Source: Oceanobacillus oncorhynchi (GTDB lineage Bacteria; Bacillota; Bacilli; Bacillales; Amphibacillaceae). Taken from it: 64,000 bases of DNA. Both the position numbers and the translations under genes were made by a program. Under the pieces are notes generated by a model. That model made no database searches. It worked only from the letters and a program-made list of their open reading frames with translations, and was not told where the DNA came from. This document shows positions 17,617-25,405 of the stretch, one piece after another (the stretch's first letter is position 1; every line of letters starts with the position of its first letter). The stretch is taken from the NCBI RefSeq assembly GCF_000821065.1, contig NZ_CDGG01000001.1, positions 2,790,001 through 2,854,000 on the forward strand, read 5' to 3'.

Positions 17617-18054
17617 ATGCAATTTAAATCCGTTGTGGAAGCAGATTTGATTTCATGCAGTAAATTATTTTTAACCGTTTTTAATGGGGAACCATGGAAT
17701 GATAAATGGACGTTAGAAAAAGCCAAACAGTATCTGGCAGATTTTTACCGGACTCCTGGATTTTTTGGTGTGTCAGCGATAGAAAATGAAGAGATTATTG
17801 GATTTATTTTTGGGACACGCCGGGCTTGGTGGAATGGCGATGAGTTTTTTATCAATGAAATGTGTGTAGATACGGACAGACAAAATAAAGGAATAGGGAA
17901 GGAGCTCCTTACTCATTTGGAGAAAGTGATAGATTCAAATGAAATTACTGCTATTTCTCTTTTGACGGACCGGGGAATACCGGCAGAAGCATTTTATAAA
18001 AGAAATGGCTTTAAAGAAATAGAAAGGCTTGTTTTTCTCAGTCGTGAAGTTTGA
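17617..18054 (+). CDS. GNAT-family N-acetyltransferase
   Basis: A 145-residue acetyltransferase. Motif A is visible as MCVDTDRQNKGIGKELLTHLE (acetyl-CoA pyrophosphate loop Q-x-x-G-x-G), followed by a conserved strand and the GIPAEAFYKRNGFKE end. The upstream in-frame ATG at 17602 is rejected because the ribosome site GGGGAGG lies between it and the ATG at 17617. It sits between the BceR-type regulator and its kinase, in the same direction, 20 bases after the regulator, so it may be co-transcribed. Acceptor unknown; a resistance role is only suggested by location. Confidence 0.9.
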   Translation: MQFKSVVEADLISCSKLFLTVFNGEPWNDKWTLEKAKQYLADFYRTPGFFGVSAIENEEIIGFIFGTRRAWWNGDEFFINEMCVDTDRQNKGIGKELLTHLEKVIDSNEITAISLLTDRGIPAEAFYKRNGFKEIERLVFLSREV

Positions 18055-18072
18055 AGCAGATGTTTACCATGC

Positions 18073-18110
18073 GTGTTCAAAAAGTCATTTTCATTGGGCA
18101 TTTTGAACAT
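18073..18110. repeat. Palindromic short repeat, copy 1
   Basis: GTGTTCAAAA and TTTTGAACA flank an 18-base loop just before the kinase gene. A related element starting GTGTTCAAAAGTC and containing TTTGAACA is found at 31545-31588 in the purine operon leader. Probably a small dispersed element. Confidence 0.55.
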
Positions 18111-18130
18111 CCTCTTAAAGGAGGTTGAAA

Positions 18131-19123
18131 ATGAAGTTATTTTTAAAGGAACATGCTTTATTGATTTTACTTAATATCGTGCAGTTTACGGCTATCCTGC
18201 TTATTTACTGGCTGGATGGCTACCGGAATTTACTGCCGGCATTGTACGCGATTTTTATTGGATTCTTTTTTCTTGTCTGCTATCTTTTTTATCAGTATTT
18301 CAGCCGCCGGACATTTTATCACCGTTTAAGCCATCCGATGGAAACCTTAGATGAATCCTTGCAGAAAAGCAGTCCGCATCCTGTTTCCGAAGCAATGAAC
18401 GATTTGTTGAGAAGTCAGTATAAACAGTATCAGCAGCAGATCAATACCATTGAAAAGGAAAGGGAGGAGCATCTTAAGCTGATGGATCAGTGGGTGCATC
18501 AAATGAAAACACCTATCTCTGTCATTGAGCTTACCGCACAGAATCTGGATGAGCCAGACTCCTCCAGTATTCGAGAGGAAACGGAGCGGATGAAATCGGG
18601 ATTAAATACAATTCTTTATATGGCAAGGCTGCGGACAATTGAGCAGGATTTTCATATCAAGCCGATACATTTGAAATCATTGGTCCATGAGGTAAACGGT
18701 GAAAACAAACGATTCTACATACGCAATAAGGTTTATCCTAAAGTGGAAGAACGAACGGAAGGGTTGACAGTACAGTCAGATGAAAAGTGGCTTTACTTTA
18801 TCCTGACCCAGCTTGTTTTAAATGCTGTAAAGTACTCCGCAGACAAAAGCAATTCCATTCTTATCTCTATTTATGAAAGGGAGAAAGAAGCTGTGTTGGA
18901 AGTGAAGGATTTTGGTGTCGGGATTCCGGAAGCGGATAAGAGACGTATTTTTGATGCTTTTTATACTGGTGAGAACGGCAGGAAATTTAGAGAATCTACC
19001 GGAATGGGATTGTATTTAATCAAAGAATCCGTGGAGTATCTCCATCATCGGATTGAATTTGAGTCAAGGGTGGGAGAGGGCACCACGTTCCGGATTCTTT
19101 TTTCGGAAACGCAAAAGCGATGA
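18131..19123 (+). CDS. BceS/YxdK-type intramembrane-sensing histidine kinase
   Basis: A 330-residue kinase with two helices (about 8-27 and 36-55) joined by a very short loop, a linker and a HisKA site at His123 (MDQWVHQMKTPISVIELTAQ, the typical BceS sequence). The ATPase domain has LNAVKYS, DFGVGIPEADKRRIFDAFYTG and STGMGLYLI. The ATG at 18131 is preferred because AAAGGAGG lies six bases before it. BceS-like kinases do not sense peptides directly but respond to flux through the BceAB-type transporter, here encoded at 20901-23535 beyond the catalase gene. Confidence 0.94.
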   Translation: MKLFLKEHALLILLNIVQFTAILLIYWLDGYRNLLPALYAIFIGFFFLVCYLFYQYFSRRTFYHRLSHPMETLDESLQKSSPHPVSEAMNDLLRSQYKQYQQQINTIEKEREEHLKLMDQWVHQMKTPISVIELTAQNLDEPDSSSIREETERMKSGLNTILYMARLRTIEQDFHIKPIHLKSLVHEVNGENKRFYIRNKVYPKVEERTEGLTVQSDEKWLYFILTQLVLNAVKYSADKSNSILISIYEREKEAVLEVKDFGVGIPEADKRRIFDAFYTGENGRKFRESTGMGLYLIKESVEYLHHRIEFESRVGEGTTFRILFSETQKR

Positions 19124-19152
19124 ATATAAAGTAAAATAGTATATAAAAGAAA

Positions 19153-19190
19153 TGACATCTGCCGCAATGATGCTGCTGTGGCAGATGTCA
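19153..19190. terminator. Hairpin between convergent kinase and catalase genes
   Basis: TGACATCTGCC and GGCAGATGTCA form an 11-bp stem. The minus-strand flank is T-rich (TTTCTTTTATA), so it mainly serves the catalase transcript. Confidence 0.75.
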
Positions 19191-19199
19191 TGCTATGTG

Positions 19200-20609
19200 T
19201 TAGGATCGTAATCCATCCTCTACGCGTTCGCCAAGCTGAGGAGAAGCAAGCGAAAAATACTCTATTGCCTTTGCCTGCAAGTCTCGCCGTACTCCTGTCA
19301 GTCCAGTAACCAGATTCGAGACAAGCTGCGTTTTTCCTGTTTGCGATAAAGATTGATAGTATTCCCCTGCCTGGGTAAAATCATCCTGCTTTACAATATC
19401 CGAGCGTATGAGCTCGCCTTCCACATACCTGTCTTCTCCGCTCGTCTGTAAATTGCTTGGCTTCCAATGCTTCTGATCATTTACCGGCACATCTCGGAAC
19501 CGCGGTCCGATACGATAGCGCTGCGAATCCCAATATACATTCGCCCGCCCTTGTACGATTTTATCATCGGACAATTCTGCTCCGTCCAGCAAGTTTGACG
19601 GGGAGAACGCAAGCTTTTCCACCTGCTCCATATAATCGTCTGGATTGCGATTAAGCACCATCTTTCCGACAGGGTGAAAAGGAAACATCTTTGGATCCCA
19701 TACTTTCGTATCATCAAGCGGATCGAACGGAAGCTGCCCCGCATCTTTAGGATTCATCATTTGTACATACAGTCCGTATTCTACTAAGCTCCCGTCTGCA
19801 ATCGTGTTGTAGAGATCTTCTCCGGAATAATCCGGATTGGCCGCTGCAATTTTATCTGCCTCGCTGCTTGTAATGAATTGTACACCCTCAAATGGAATCC
19901 ACTGGTATTTAATATAATGCCGTTTTCCTTCTGCGTTTCGCCACACGTACGTACTGACGCTGTTAGCGGGGATTCGCCGAAAACTTTTAGCTGTGCCCTG
20001 GTTAGAAAAGAGACGGACGATAAAATGGGTGGACTCCGGGTGCCTGGCGACAAATTCCCAAAGCGAATTCGGATCCATCAGGTTGTTCTTAGGTGATGGG
20101 GAAAGAGCTTTGATACTTTCTGGGAAACGCATCGGATCACGCAATAAAAAGACGGGGATATCATTACAAATAAGGTCAAAAATCCCGTCGTCTGTATAGA
20201 ACTTCGTTGAAAATCCACGTATGTTTCGCGAGGTATCCGGGGTGCCTTTATTGCTCGCTCCAAGTGAAAAACGAACCGCGACAGGAACGGTTTGGCCAGC
20301 ATGCTGAAGAAAAGGAAGCTTTGTGTATTTACTCATGCTGTTCAGTGTTTCGAAATACCCAAATGCACCATACCCTTTCACATGTAAAGGACGTTCGATA
20401 ATCTTCTCGTGAATGAAGGTTTCCAGTGTTTCATGCAAAATGTTATCCTGTTCCAATATCGGACCATCTTTACCAACCGTTTGGGAGTGCATCGGGCCGG
20501 AAGTGTTGGATGAGTTATGTTGGCGTGTCGCGTGCTTGTTATCTGCTGCTTCTGTTTTTGGAACAGGATGACGTTTTCCTTGTTGCGGATTATGATTGTT
20601 ATCGCTCAT
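19200..20609 (-). CDS. Haem catalase
   Basis: A 469-residue monofunctional catalase. The catalytic His lies in ERPLHVKGYGAFGYF, and the distal Asn region reads CNDIPVFLLRD instead of the usual GNNTPVFF. The substrate-channel and core blocks VRFSLGASNKG, RNIRGFSTKFYTDDG and KMVLNRNPDDY are present, and the proximal haem ligand Tyr with its Arg lies in GRANVYWDSQRYRIGP. The N-terminal 60 residues are hydrophilic and His/Gln-rich. It converts hydrogen peroxide to water and oxygen. It is inserted in reverse between the kinase and transporter genes of the Bce-type module. Start ATG follows GGAGGAACTA. No clear PerR box was seen upstream. Confidence 0.92.
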   Translation of the reverse strand: MSDNNHNPQQGKRHPVPKTEAADNKHATRQHNSSNTSGPMHSQTVGKDGPILEQDNILHETLETFIHEKIIERPLHVKGYGAFGYFETLNSMSKYTKLPFLQHAGQTVPVAVRFSLGASNKGTPDTSRNIRGFSTKFYTDDGIFDLICNDIPVFLLRDPMRFPESIKALSPSPKNNLMDPNSLWEFVARHPESTHFIVRLFSNQGTAKSFRRIPANSVSTYVWRNAEGKRHYIKYQWIPFEGVQFITSSEADKIAAANPDYSGEDLYNTIADGSLVEYGLYVQMMNPKDAGQLPFDPLDDTKVWDPKMFPFHPVGKMVLNRNPDDYMEQVEKLAFSPSNLLDGAELSDDKIVQGRANVYWDSQRYRIGPRFRDVPVNDQKHWKPSNLQTSGEDRYVEGELIRSDIVKQDDFTQAGEYYQSLSQTGKTQLVSNLVTGLTGVRRDLQAKAIEYFSLASPQLGERVEDGLRS

Positions 20610-20798
20610 TAGTTCCTCCTTGTGAAAATATAATCTACCTTAATAATGTTATGAATATTGCTTGTTTCAATATGCATTATTAGTAAAAAATAATCAGAAG
20701 ATTGGGAAATCAAAAGGTAAAAAATAGATTTTGGTAATTGAAAAGACGAATTAAGATGATGCACGGAGGAAAATCTCTTTAAAACAATAGATACTTAT

Positions 20799-20864
20799 CT
20801 TACAATGCTGTAAGGTAATTGAAAGAAATTTCGATAGTTTCTTCCTTAAGAGCAGCGATATACT
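20799..20864 (+). promoter_or_regulatory. BceR/YxdJ-type operator and promoter, site 2
   Basis: CTTACA-ATGC-TGTAAG (20799-20814) followed 44 bases later by TATACT (20859-20864) in front of the transporter genes. The half-sites match site 1 exactly and the spacing to the -10 box is the same, which supports a shared regulator. Confidence 0.78.
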
Positions 20865-20900
20865 ATGGTTAAATGAAATGATAAGGAAGGAAGGATTTAT

Positions 20901-21665
20901 ATGTTGAAAGTAAGACAAGTCAGTAAAGTTTATGAAGGCAAAGTCTCCTACCGTGCTTTGTCAGATATTGATTTGACCGTAGAGGATAATGAATTTGTAG
21001 GAATTATGGGGCCGTCTGGAAGCGGTAAGACAACGTTGTTAAATATGATTGCTACGATTGACGAACCGACGACAGGGGAAATCTTAATTAACGGGAAGGA
21101 CCCGCATCGTCTCAAAAAAGAAAAGCTTGCTCAATTCCGCAGACGGGAATTAGGGTTTGTCTTTCAGGATTTTAACCTGCTCCACACACTGACCGTGGAA
21201 GAGAATATGGTGCTGCCGTTAACTCTTGATGGCAAAAAGGTAAGTGAAATGAAGAAAAAGGCAAAGGAAATTGCTGCGAAGCTGGGGATAACGGAAATCA
21301 TGAATAAACGAACCTATGAAATTTCCGGCGGGCAGGCGCAGAGGGCAGCTGTTGCCCGGGCAATGATTCATACGCCAAAGCTGCTCTTGGCAGATGAACC
21401 GACGGGAAACCTGGATTCCAAGTCCTCTAAAGATGTGATGGAATTGCTGGAATCCATTAATGAAAAGGAAAAGACAACAATGCTTTTGGTTACGCATGAT
21501 CCGCAGGCTGCGAGTTATTGTAATCGTGTGGTATTTATCCGGGACGGAAAGTTTTATTCCGAAATTCACCGCGGCGATAACCGGCAGGCGTTTTTCCAAA
21601 AGATTATCGACACACTCTCATTAATGGGAGGGGATTCCAATGACTTTTCGTCAGTTCGCGTTTAA
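20901..21665 (+). CDS. BceA/YxdL-type peptide ABC transporter ATPase
   Basis: A 254-residue ATPase with Walker A GPSGSGKTT, Q-loop FQDFNLLHTLTVEENM (a hallmark of BceA-type proteins), signature ISGGQAQRAAVARAM, Walker [13 protein letters not shown] and switch His in LVTHD. It powers the permease encoded by the next gene, with which it overlaps by 26 bases. The family removes cell-wall-active peptides such as bacitracin-like compounds from their lipid targets. Ribosome site AAGGAAGGA precedes the ATG. Confidence 0.94.
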   Translation: MLKVRQVSKVYEGKVSYRALSDIDLTVEDNEFVGIMGPSGSGKTTLLNMIATIDEPTTGEILINGKDPHRLKKEKLAQFRRRELGFVFQDFNLLHTLTVEENMVLPLTLDGKKVSEMKKKAKEIAAKLGITEIMNKRTYEISGGQAQRAAVARAMIHTPKLLLADEPTGNLDSKSSKDVMELLESINEKEKTTMLLVTHDPQAASYCNRVVFIRDGKFYSEIHRGDNRQAFFQKIIDTLSLMGGDSNDFSSVRV

Positions 21666-23535
21666 TAATGTCGTCCGGAATAAACGGCTTTATGCTGCGT
21701 ATTTTCTAACCAGCCTTTTTACCGTGATGGTTTTCTTTACCTTTTCTATTTTTGCTTCTCATCCGCAGCTGACAGGAAATAATATGGATTCCTATGTCAG
21801 CTTTGGAATGAATGTTGCCGCAGGGATTATCTATGTATTTTCTTTTTTCTTTGTGCTTTACTCGATGAGTTCTTTCCTGCAATCAAGGAAAAGAGAATTC
21901 GGCTTATTGATGATTCAAGGAATGAGCATGAAACAAATCCGCTCGATGGTTTTCCTGGAAAATATGTTTATCGGTTTGCTGGCTACGATTGGCGGTATTG
22001 GATTAGGACTGGTTTTTTCTAAAGGTATCTTATTGATTGCTGAAAATGTACTCATTATTGATAATGAACTGCCATTTTATTTTCCAACACAGCCTATTTT
22101 GATTACCTTTGGCTGCTTTATGGTGCTATTTTTCCTGATTTCTTTATTTGTATCATATATTTTACGAAGCCGGAAATTGATTGATTTAATCAAGGGCGAT
22201 AAAAAGTCAAAAGGGGAGCCGAAAGCAAACTTATTTTTAACCATTCTGGCAGTGCTTTTGCTCGGAACAGGATATGTGGTTGCTGTAACAGTCGATGGAT
22301 TAAAGGTGATTGCCGCACTGGTTCCAGTTGTTATTGTCGTGATTATTGGCACCTATCTTCTGTTCACCCAATTAAGTGTATTTATCATCCGGCGGTTAAA
22401 AAAGAAAGAGAATGTATTCTGGTATAAAACAAATATGATTCTTTTATCCGATCTATCGTTTAGGATGAAGGACAATGCAAGATCATTTTTCTTAGTAGCG
22501 ATTATTTCAACCGTCGCTTTTAGTGCGATTGGATCGCTGTATGGGTTTCAATCGTATATCACTGCAGGAATCAAGCAGATGAACCAAACTACGATTTCTT
22601 ATCAGGACTATGATACAGGAAATGAGGAAGCGAATGTTTCGTATATTGATGAAACGCTGCGGGAAGCAAATGTTGACGTGGATAAAGAGCAGGTAACGCT
22701 CCATTATTATGAGCTGCCTGATGAATCGCAGGTTATGGTTACAAAGGAGTCAGATTATAACCGAATTGCGGAATTAAGTGATAATGAAACGGTTCAGATA
22801 GAAGACGGTGCTCCGGCTTTGATGGGACCTGAAGTTATTTTTCTTAATATCGGCGGGGATAATTCGAATAAAGAGGAAGCGGAAATATTAAAGGATGCGG
22901 AGCTGGAGCTGGGAAACACTGTTTTAGAGCCAGTACAGCTGGTAGAATCTAGTATACTGCCTGCTACCCAAAAATATTATGTTGTTTCCGATCATGATTT
23001 CGAGAGCCTGCCTGAGCCTGCTATGGAGGAAAACTACTATGCTTGGCAGGAGACAGAGGATAAAGAAATTCCTTTAGGCGTAGCAGAAAAATTAGATGAT
23101 GCGTTATCTACAGAGGGAATCCGGATTGGTGAGTATGAAGAATATGTTATCAATAAAATGTATGGACCCATCCTGTTCGTCGGCTTATTTATCGGAATCG
23201 TCTTTTTCGTATCGGCTGGAAGCTTTCTCTATTTCCGACTCTACTCTGATTTAGATGAAGATAAAAAGAAATTCCAGGCAATCACGAAAATGGGATTAAC
23301 CGAGAAGGAATTGAAAAAAGTATTGAACAGACAAACCGCGCTTCTTTTCTTTGCGCCGATTGCTGTTGCGCTGGTTCATGGAGCTGTCGCATTAACGGCG
23401 CTTTCCAATATGTTCTTCTACAGTCTGGTAAAGGAATCGGCAATGGTACTCGGAATGTTTTTAGCTATTCAAATCGTGTATTTCTTTATTGTTCGTTTCT
23501 ACTATATCCGGCAGGTGAAGCAGGCCTTGCGATAA
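21640..23535 (+). CDS. BceB/YxdM-type peptide ABC permease
   Basis: A 631-residue permease with the BceB layout. The N-terminal helices include a FtsX core (about 60-160) and further helices near 200-300, followed by a roughly 200-residue extracellular domain between helices VII and VIII (about 303-505, acidic). Three C-terminal helices end in IVRFYYIRQVKQALR. The extracellular domain defines peptide specificity and signals to the BceS-type kinase. GGGAGGGGAT precedes the ATG, which lies inside the ATPase gene. Followed by a bidirectional terminator. Confidence 0.93.
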   Translation: MTFRQFAFNNVVRNKRLYAAYFLTSLFTVMVFFTFSIFASHPQLTGNNMDSYVSFGMNVAAGIIYVFSFFFVLYSMSSFLQSRKREFGLLMIQGMSMKQIRSMVFLENMFIGLLATIGGIGLGLVFSKGILLIAENVLIIDNELPFYFPTQPILITFGCFMVLFFLISLFVSYILRSRKLIDLIKGDKKSKGEPKANLFLTILAVLLLGTGYVVAVTVDGLKVIAALVPVVIVVIIGTYLLFTQLSVFIIRRLKKKENVFWYKTNMILLSDLSFRMKDNARSFFLVAIISTVAFSAIGSLYGFQSYITAGIKQMNQTTISYQDYDTGNEEANVSYIDETLREANVDVDKEQVTLHYYELPDESQVMVTKESDYNRIAELSDNETVQIEDGAPALMGPEVIFLNIGGDNSNKEEAEILKDAELELGNTVLEPVQLVESSILPATQKYYVVSDHDFESLPEPAMEENYYAWQETEDKEIPLGVAEKLDDALSTEGIRIGEYEEYVINKMYGPILFVGLFIGIVFFVSAGSFLYFRLYSDLDEDKKKFQAITKMGLTEKELKKVLNRQTALLFFAPIAVALVHGAVALTALSNMFFYSLVKESAMVLGMFLAIQIVYFFIVRFYYIRQVKQALR

Positions 23536-23556
23536 TGACATGTTTCAAAATAAAAG

Positions 23557-23604
23557 ACTGCATACAACAGGAAGCTTGGGCGCTTCTGCTGTATGCAGTT
23601 TTTT
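23557..23604. terminator. Bidirectional terminator between permease and hydrolase genes
   Basis: ACTGCATACA pairs with TGTATGCAGT, with an inner GAAGC/GCTTC stem; a T-run follows on the plus strand and TCTTTTATTTT on the minus strand. Confidence 0.9.
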
Positions 23605-24259
23605 ACACACTTTCATGTTTAGACGGATATGATACGGAGGTATTCCAGAAATCATTTATTATTTCTGCAAGCTCTTTCGGATTATCTGTGTTAGCTTCAT
23701 GTCCGGCTTTCCTGATTATTTTTAAGCTTGCACCATTTATCAGGCTGCTTAGCTGTTCCGCAGCTTTTTTATTGGGCTTATCTTTTTCCCCGCACAGAAT
23801 AAGCGTTGGACATGATATATCTGCTAATTCCCTGCTGAAATCTAATTGCTTCATGGATGTAGTTAATTGAATCACATCCTTTTTAGGCAGCCCCATTTTT
23901 TGAAAAACCGGGCTGGGGAGCATCCGAAAAACGACATTTTGAAGTGAGAGAAGAAAGCGGGGCATTTTATACTGTGCATTTATTAAAATAAGAGATTGGA
24001 CCTTCTCCGGGCGATCGATTGCATAATTTAAAGAAAGGATGGCCCCTAAGGAAAGACCGCACAGGTGAACCGGGCCCTTAAGACGTTCACAATAATCGTA
24101 AAAACGCTGGTATAGATGATGATAATCGACTTTCCCTTCTTCAAGAGATAGAAATAGGTCAGGAGAAGCTATTTGGTGAGAGCCTGTTTCTATATAATCA
24201 ATAATTCTTTGCCAGCTGGCAGCATTTTGACCAAGACCATGGACGAATATACAGTTCAT
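23603..24259 (-). CDS. Alpha/beta-fold hydrolase
   Basis: A 218-residue hydrolase with the oxyanion motif FVHGLGQNAASW, the nucleophile elbow LCGLSLGAILSLNYA (Ser about 70), the acid in LCGEKDKPNKKAAEQL and the catalytic His in RKAGHEANTDNP. The small size and lack of a lid insertion match the MenH/YbfF-like group of cytosolic esterases. No operon partner. The specific substrate cannot be assigned. Confidence 0.88.
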   Translation of the reverse strand: MNCIFVHGLGQNAASWQRIIDYIETGSHQIASPDLFLSLEEGKVDYHHLYQRFYDYCERLKGPVHLCGLSLGAILSLNYAIDRPEKVQSLILINAQYKMPRFLLSLQNVVFRMLPSPVFQKMGLPKKDVIQLTTSMKQLDFSRELADISCPTLILCGEKDKPNKKAAEQLSSLINGASLKIIRKAGHEANTDNPKELAEIINDFWNTSVSYPSKHESV

Positions 24260-24382
24260 GTTTTTATCACCCTTCTAATGATTTTGATTATTAGTATACA
24301 GCATATTGAATCAAGTCAGGGTTACATTGTAAAATAAGTTATGTTTACTAGAAAAAAGAGATGGATTAAAAGGGGGATTTAT

Positions 24383-24946
24383 ATGCATATTGCTGTGTAT
24401 TGCGGGGCAAGTCTTGGTACAGATCCAGCCTATCAGAAAGCGGCTAAGCGGGTTGGAAAGTGGATTGCTGAAAAGAAGCACACGTTGGTTTACGGCGGCG
24501 GAAAAGCTGGTTTAATGGGTGTCGTTGCGGATGAGGTATTGGCGAACAAAGGAGAAGCGATTGGAGTTATTCCTGACTTCTTAGTGGAAAGAGAGCTAAG
24601 TCATCCAAAGTTAACGACATTAGAAATTGTTGATTCAATGACTGTACGAAAGAATAAAATGATATCATTGGGTGATTGCTACATAGCCCTTCCAGGCGGG
24701 CCGGGAACGCTGGAAGAAATAGCTGAAGTGATATCCTGGTCAAGAGTGGGGCAGAATAATAACCCGTGCATTCTCTTTAACCAGAATGGGTATTATGACA
24801 GTTTAGCAAGGGTTTACGATGAAATGGTGGAAAACGGCTTTTTATCCATGCAGGACAGAGAACGCATTTTATTCTCTGATTCTCTGGAAGAAATTGAAGC
24901 GTTTATTTCCAGTTACGTACCGCCTGAAATACGACAATATACGTAA
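24383..24946 (+). CDS. LOG-family (TIGR00730) Rossmann protein
   Basis: A 187-residue protein with YGGGKAGLMG and the family signature PGGPGTLEE, plus the RKNKM block. Members hydrolyse nucleoside 5'-monophosphates (cytokinin-type phosphoribohydrolases) and act on AMP-like substrates. The internal ATG at 24383 is chosen because AGGGGGA precedes it. Single gene ended by a terminator. Confidence 0.92.
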   Translation: MHIAVYCGASLGTDPAYQKAAKRVGKWIAEKKHTLVYGGGKAGLMGVVADEVLANKGEAIGVIPDFLVERELSHPKLTTLEIVDSMTVRKNKMISLGDCYIALPGGPGTLEEIAEVISWSRVGQNNNPCILFNQNGYYDSLARVYDEMVENGFLSMQDRERILFSDSLEEIEAFISSYVPPEIRQYT

Positions 24947-24977
24947 AATGTATCGTGCGATTAATTAGACGTGTTAG

Positions 24978-25020
24978 AAAAAACATAGAAAAGCTGTCAT
25001 TACAGCATTTCTATGTTTTT
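24978..25020 (+). terminator. Intrinsic terminator after the LOG gene
   Basis: AAAACATAGAAA and TTTCTATGTTTT with an inner GCTGT/ACAGC stem, ending in a T-run. Confidence 0.88.
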
Positions 25021-25060
25021 AATGTATAAAATAGCGGCTTTATGTTACGTGGGAAAGTCT

Positions 25061-25105
25061 ATCGACGAATGTTAAGATGAAAAAGAATGTTTTTGTTCGT
25101 GTTTT
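25061..25105 (+). promoter_or_regulatory. PurR operator (paired PurBoxes) of pbuG
   Basis: A forward box with core CGAA at 25066-25069 (CGACGAATGTTA) and an inverted box with TTCG at 25096-25099 (TTTGTTCGTGTTTT) are separated by 26 bases between cores, close to the spacing of B. subtilis PurR sites. It lies directly upstream of the -35 box. Confidence 0.75.
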
Positions 25106-25106
25106 A

Positions 25107-25135
25107 TTGACAAATAGGAGGTGCATTAGTAATAT
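25107..25135 (+). promoter_or_regulatory. Predicted sigma-A promoter of pbuG
   Basis: TTGACA (25107-25112), 17-base spacer, TAATAT (25130-25135). It lies immediately before the riboswitch. Confidence 0.65.
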
Positions 25136-25156
25136 AATGATGTGAACTTAATAGAA

Positions 25157-25224
25157 ATGCGTATAATTTCGGGGATATGGCCCAGAGTTTCTACCAGACT
25201 GCCGTAAATGGTCTGACTACGCAG
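25157..25224 (+). ncRNA. Purine riboswitch aptamer, guanine class, upstream of pbuG
   Basis: P1 is formed by TGCGTA (25158-25163) and TACGCA (25218-25223). The conserved core ATATGG, GTTTCTACC and CCGTAAATGG is present, with P3 arms CCAGAC and GTCTG. The J3/1 sequence is GACTACG, where the C marks guanine/hypoxanthine rather than adenine specificity. The expression platform is the terminator at 25268. Confidence 0.95.
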
Positions 25225-25267
25225 CGGAAATAATTTTATTTTAGATTATTATCTGCTGTTCCTATGG

Positions 25268-25296
25268 AAACTCTTAATTTGATTAAGAGTTTTTTT
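25268..25296 (+). terminator. Riboswitch-controlled terminator of pbuG
   Basis: AAACTCTTAA and TTAAGAGTTT form the stem and a seven-T run follows, about 110 bases before pbuG. Confidence 0.9.
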
Positions 25297-25405
25297 AATA
25301 AGCACTGTTTACAAAACATGATCGTGCTGAATACATAGCATTTTTGGAACTTTTCTATCTAAGGGATGAATATAAATTCCGATAAAAAATGGAGGAAAAA
25401 AGTTC

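Noticed and set aside
20610-20700. PerR box upstream of the catalase gene
   Set aside because: Only AT-rich imperfect repeats were seen; none fits the TTATAATNATTATAA pattern well enough.
23535-23870. 111-codon plus-strand frame
   Set aside because: It runs through the bidirectional terminator and antisense to the alpha/beta hydrolase, whose catalytic motifs are clear.
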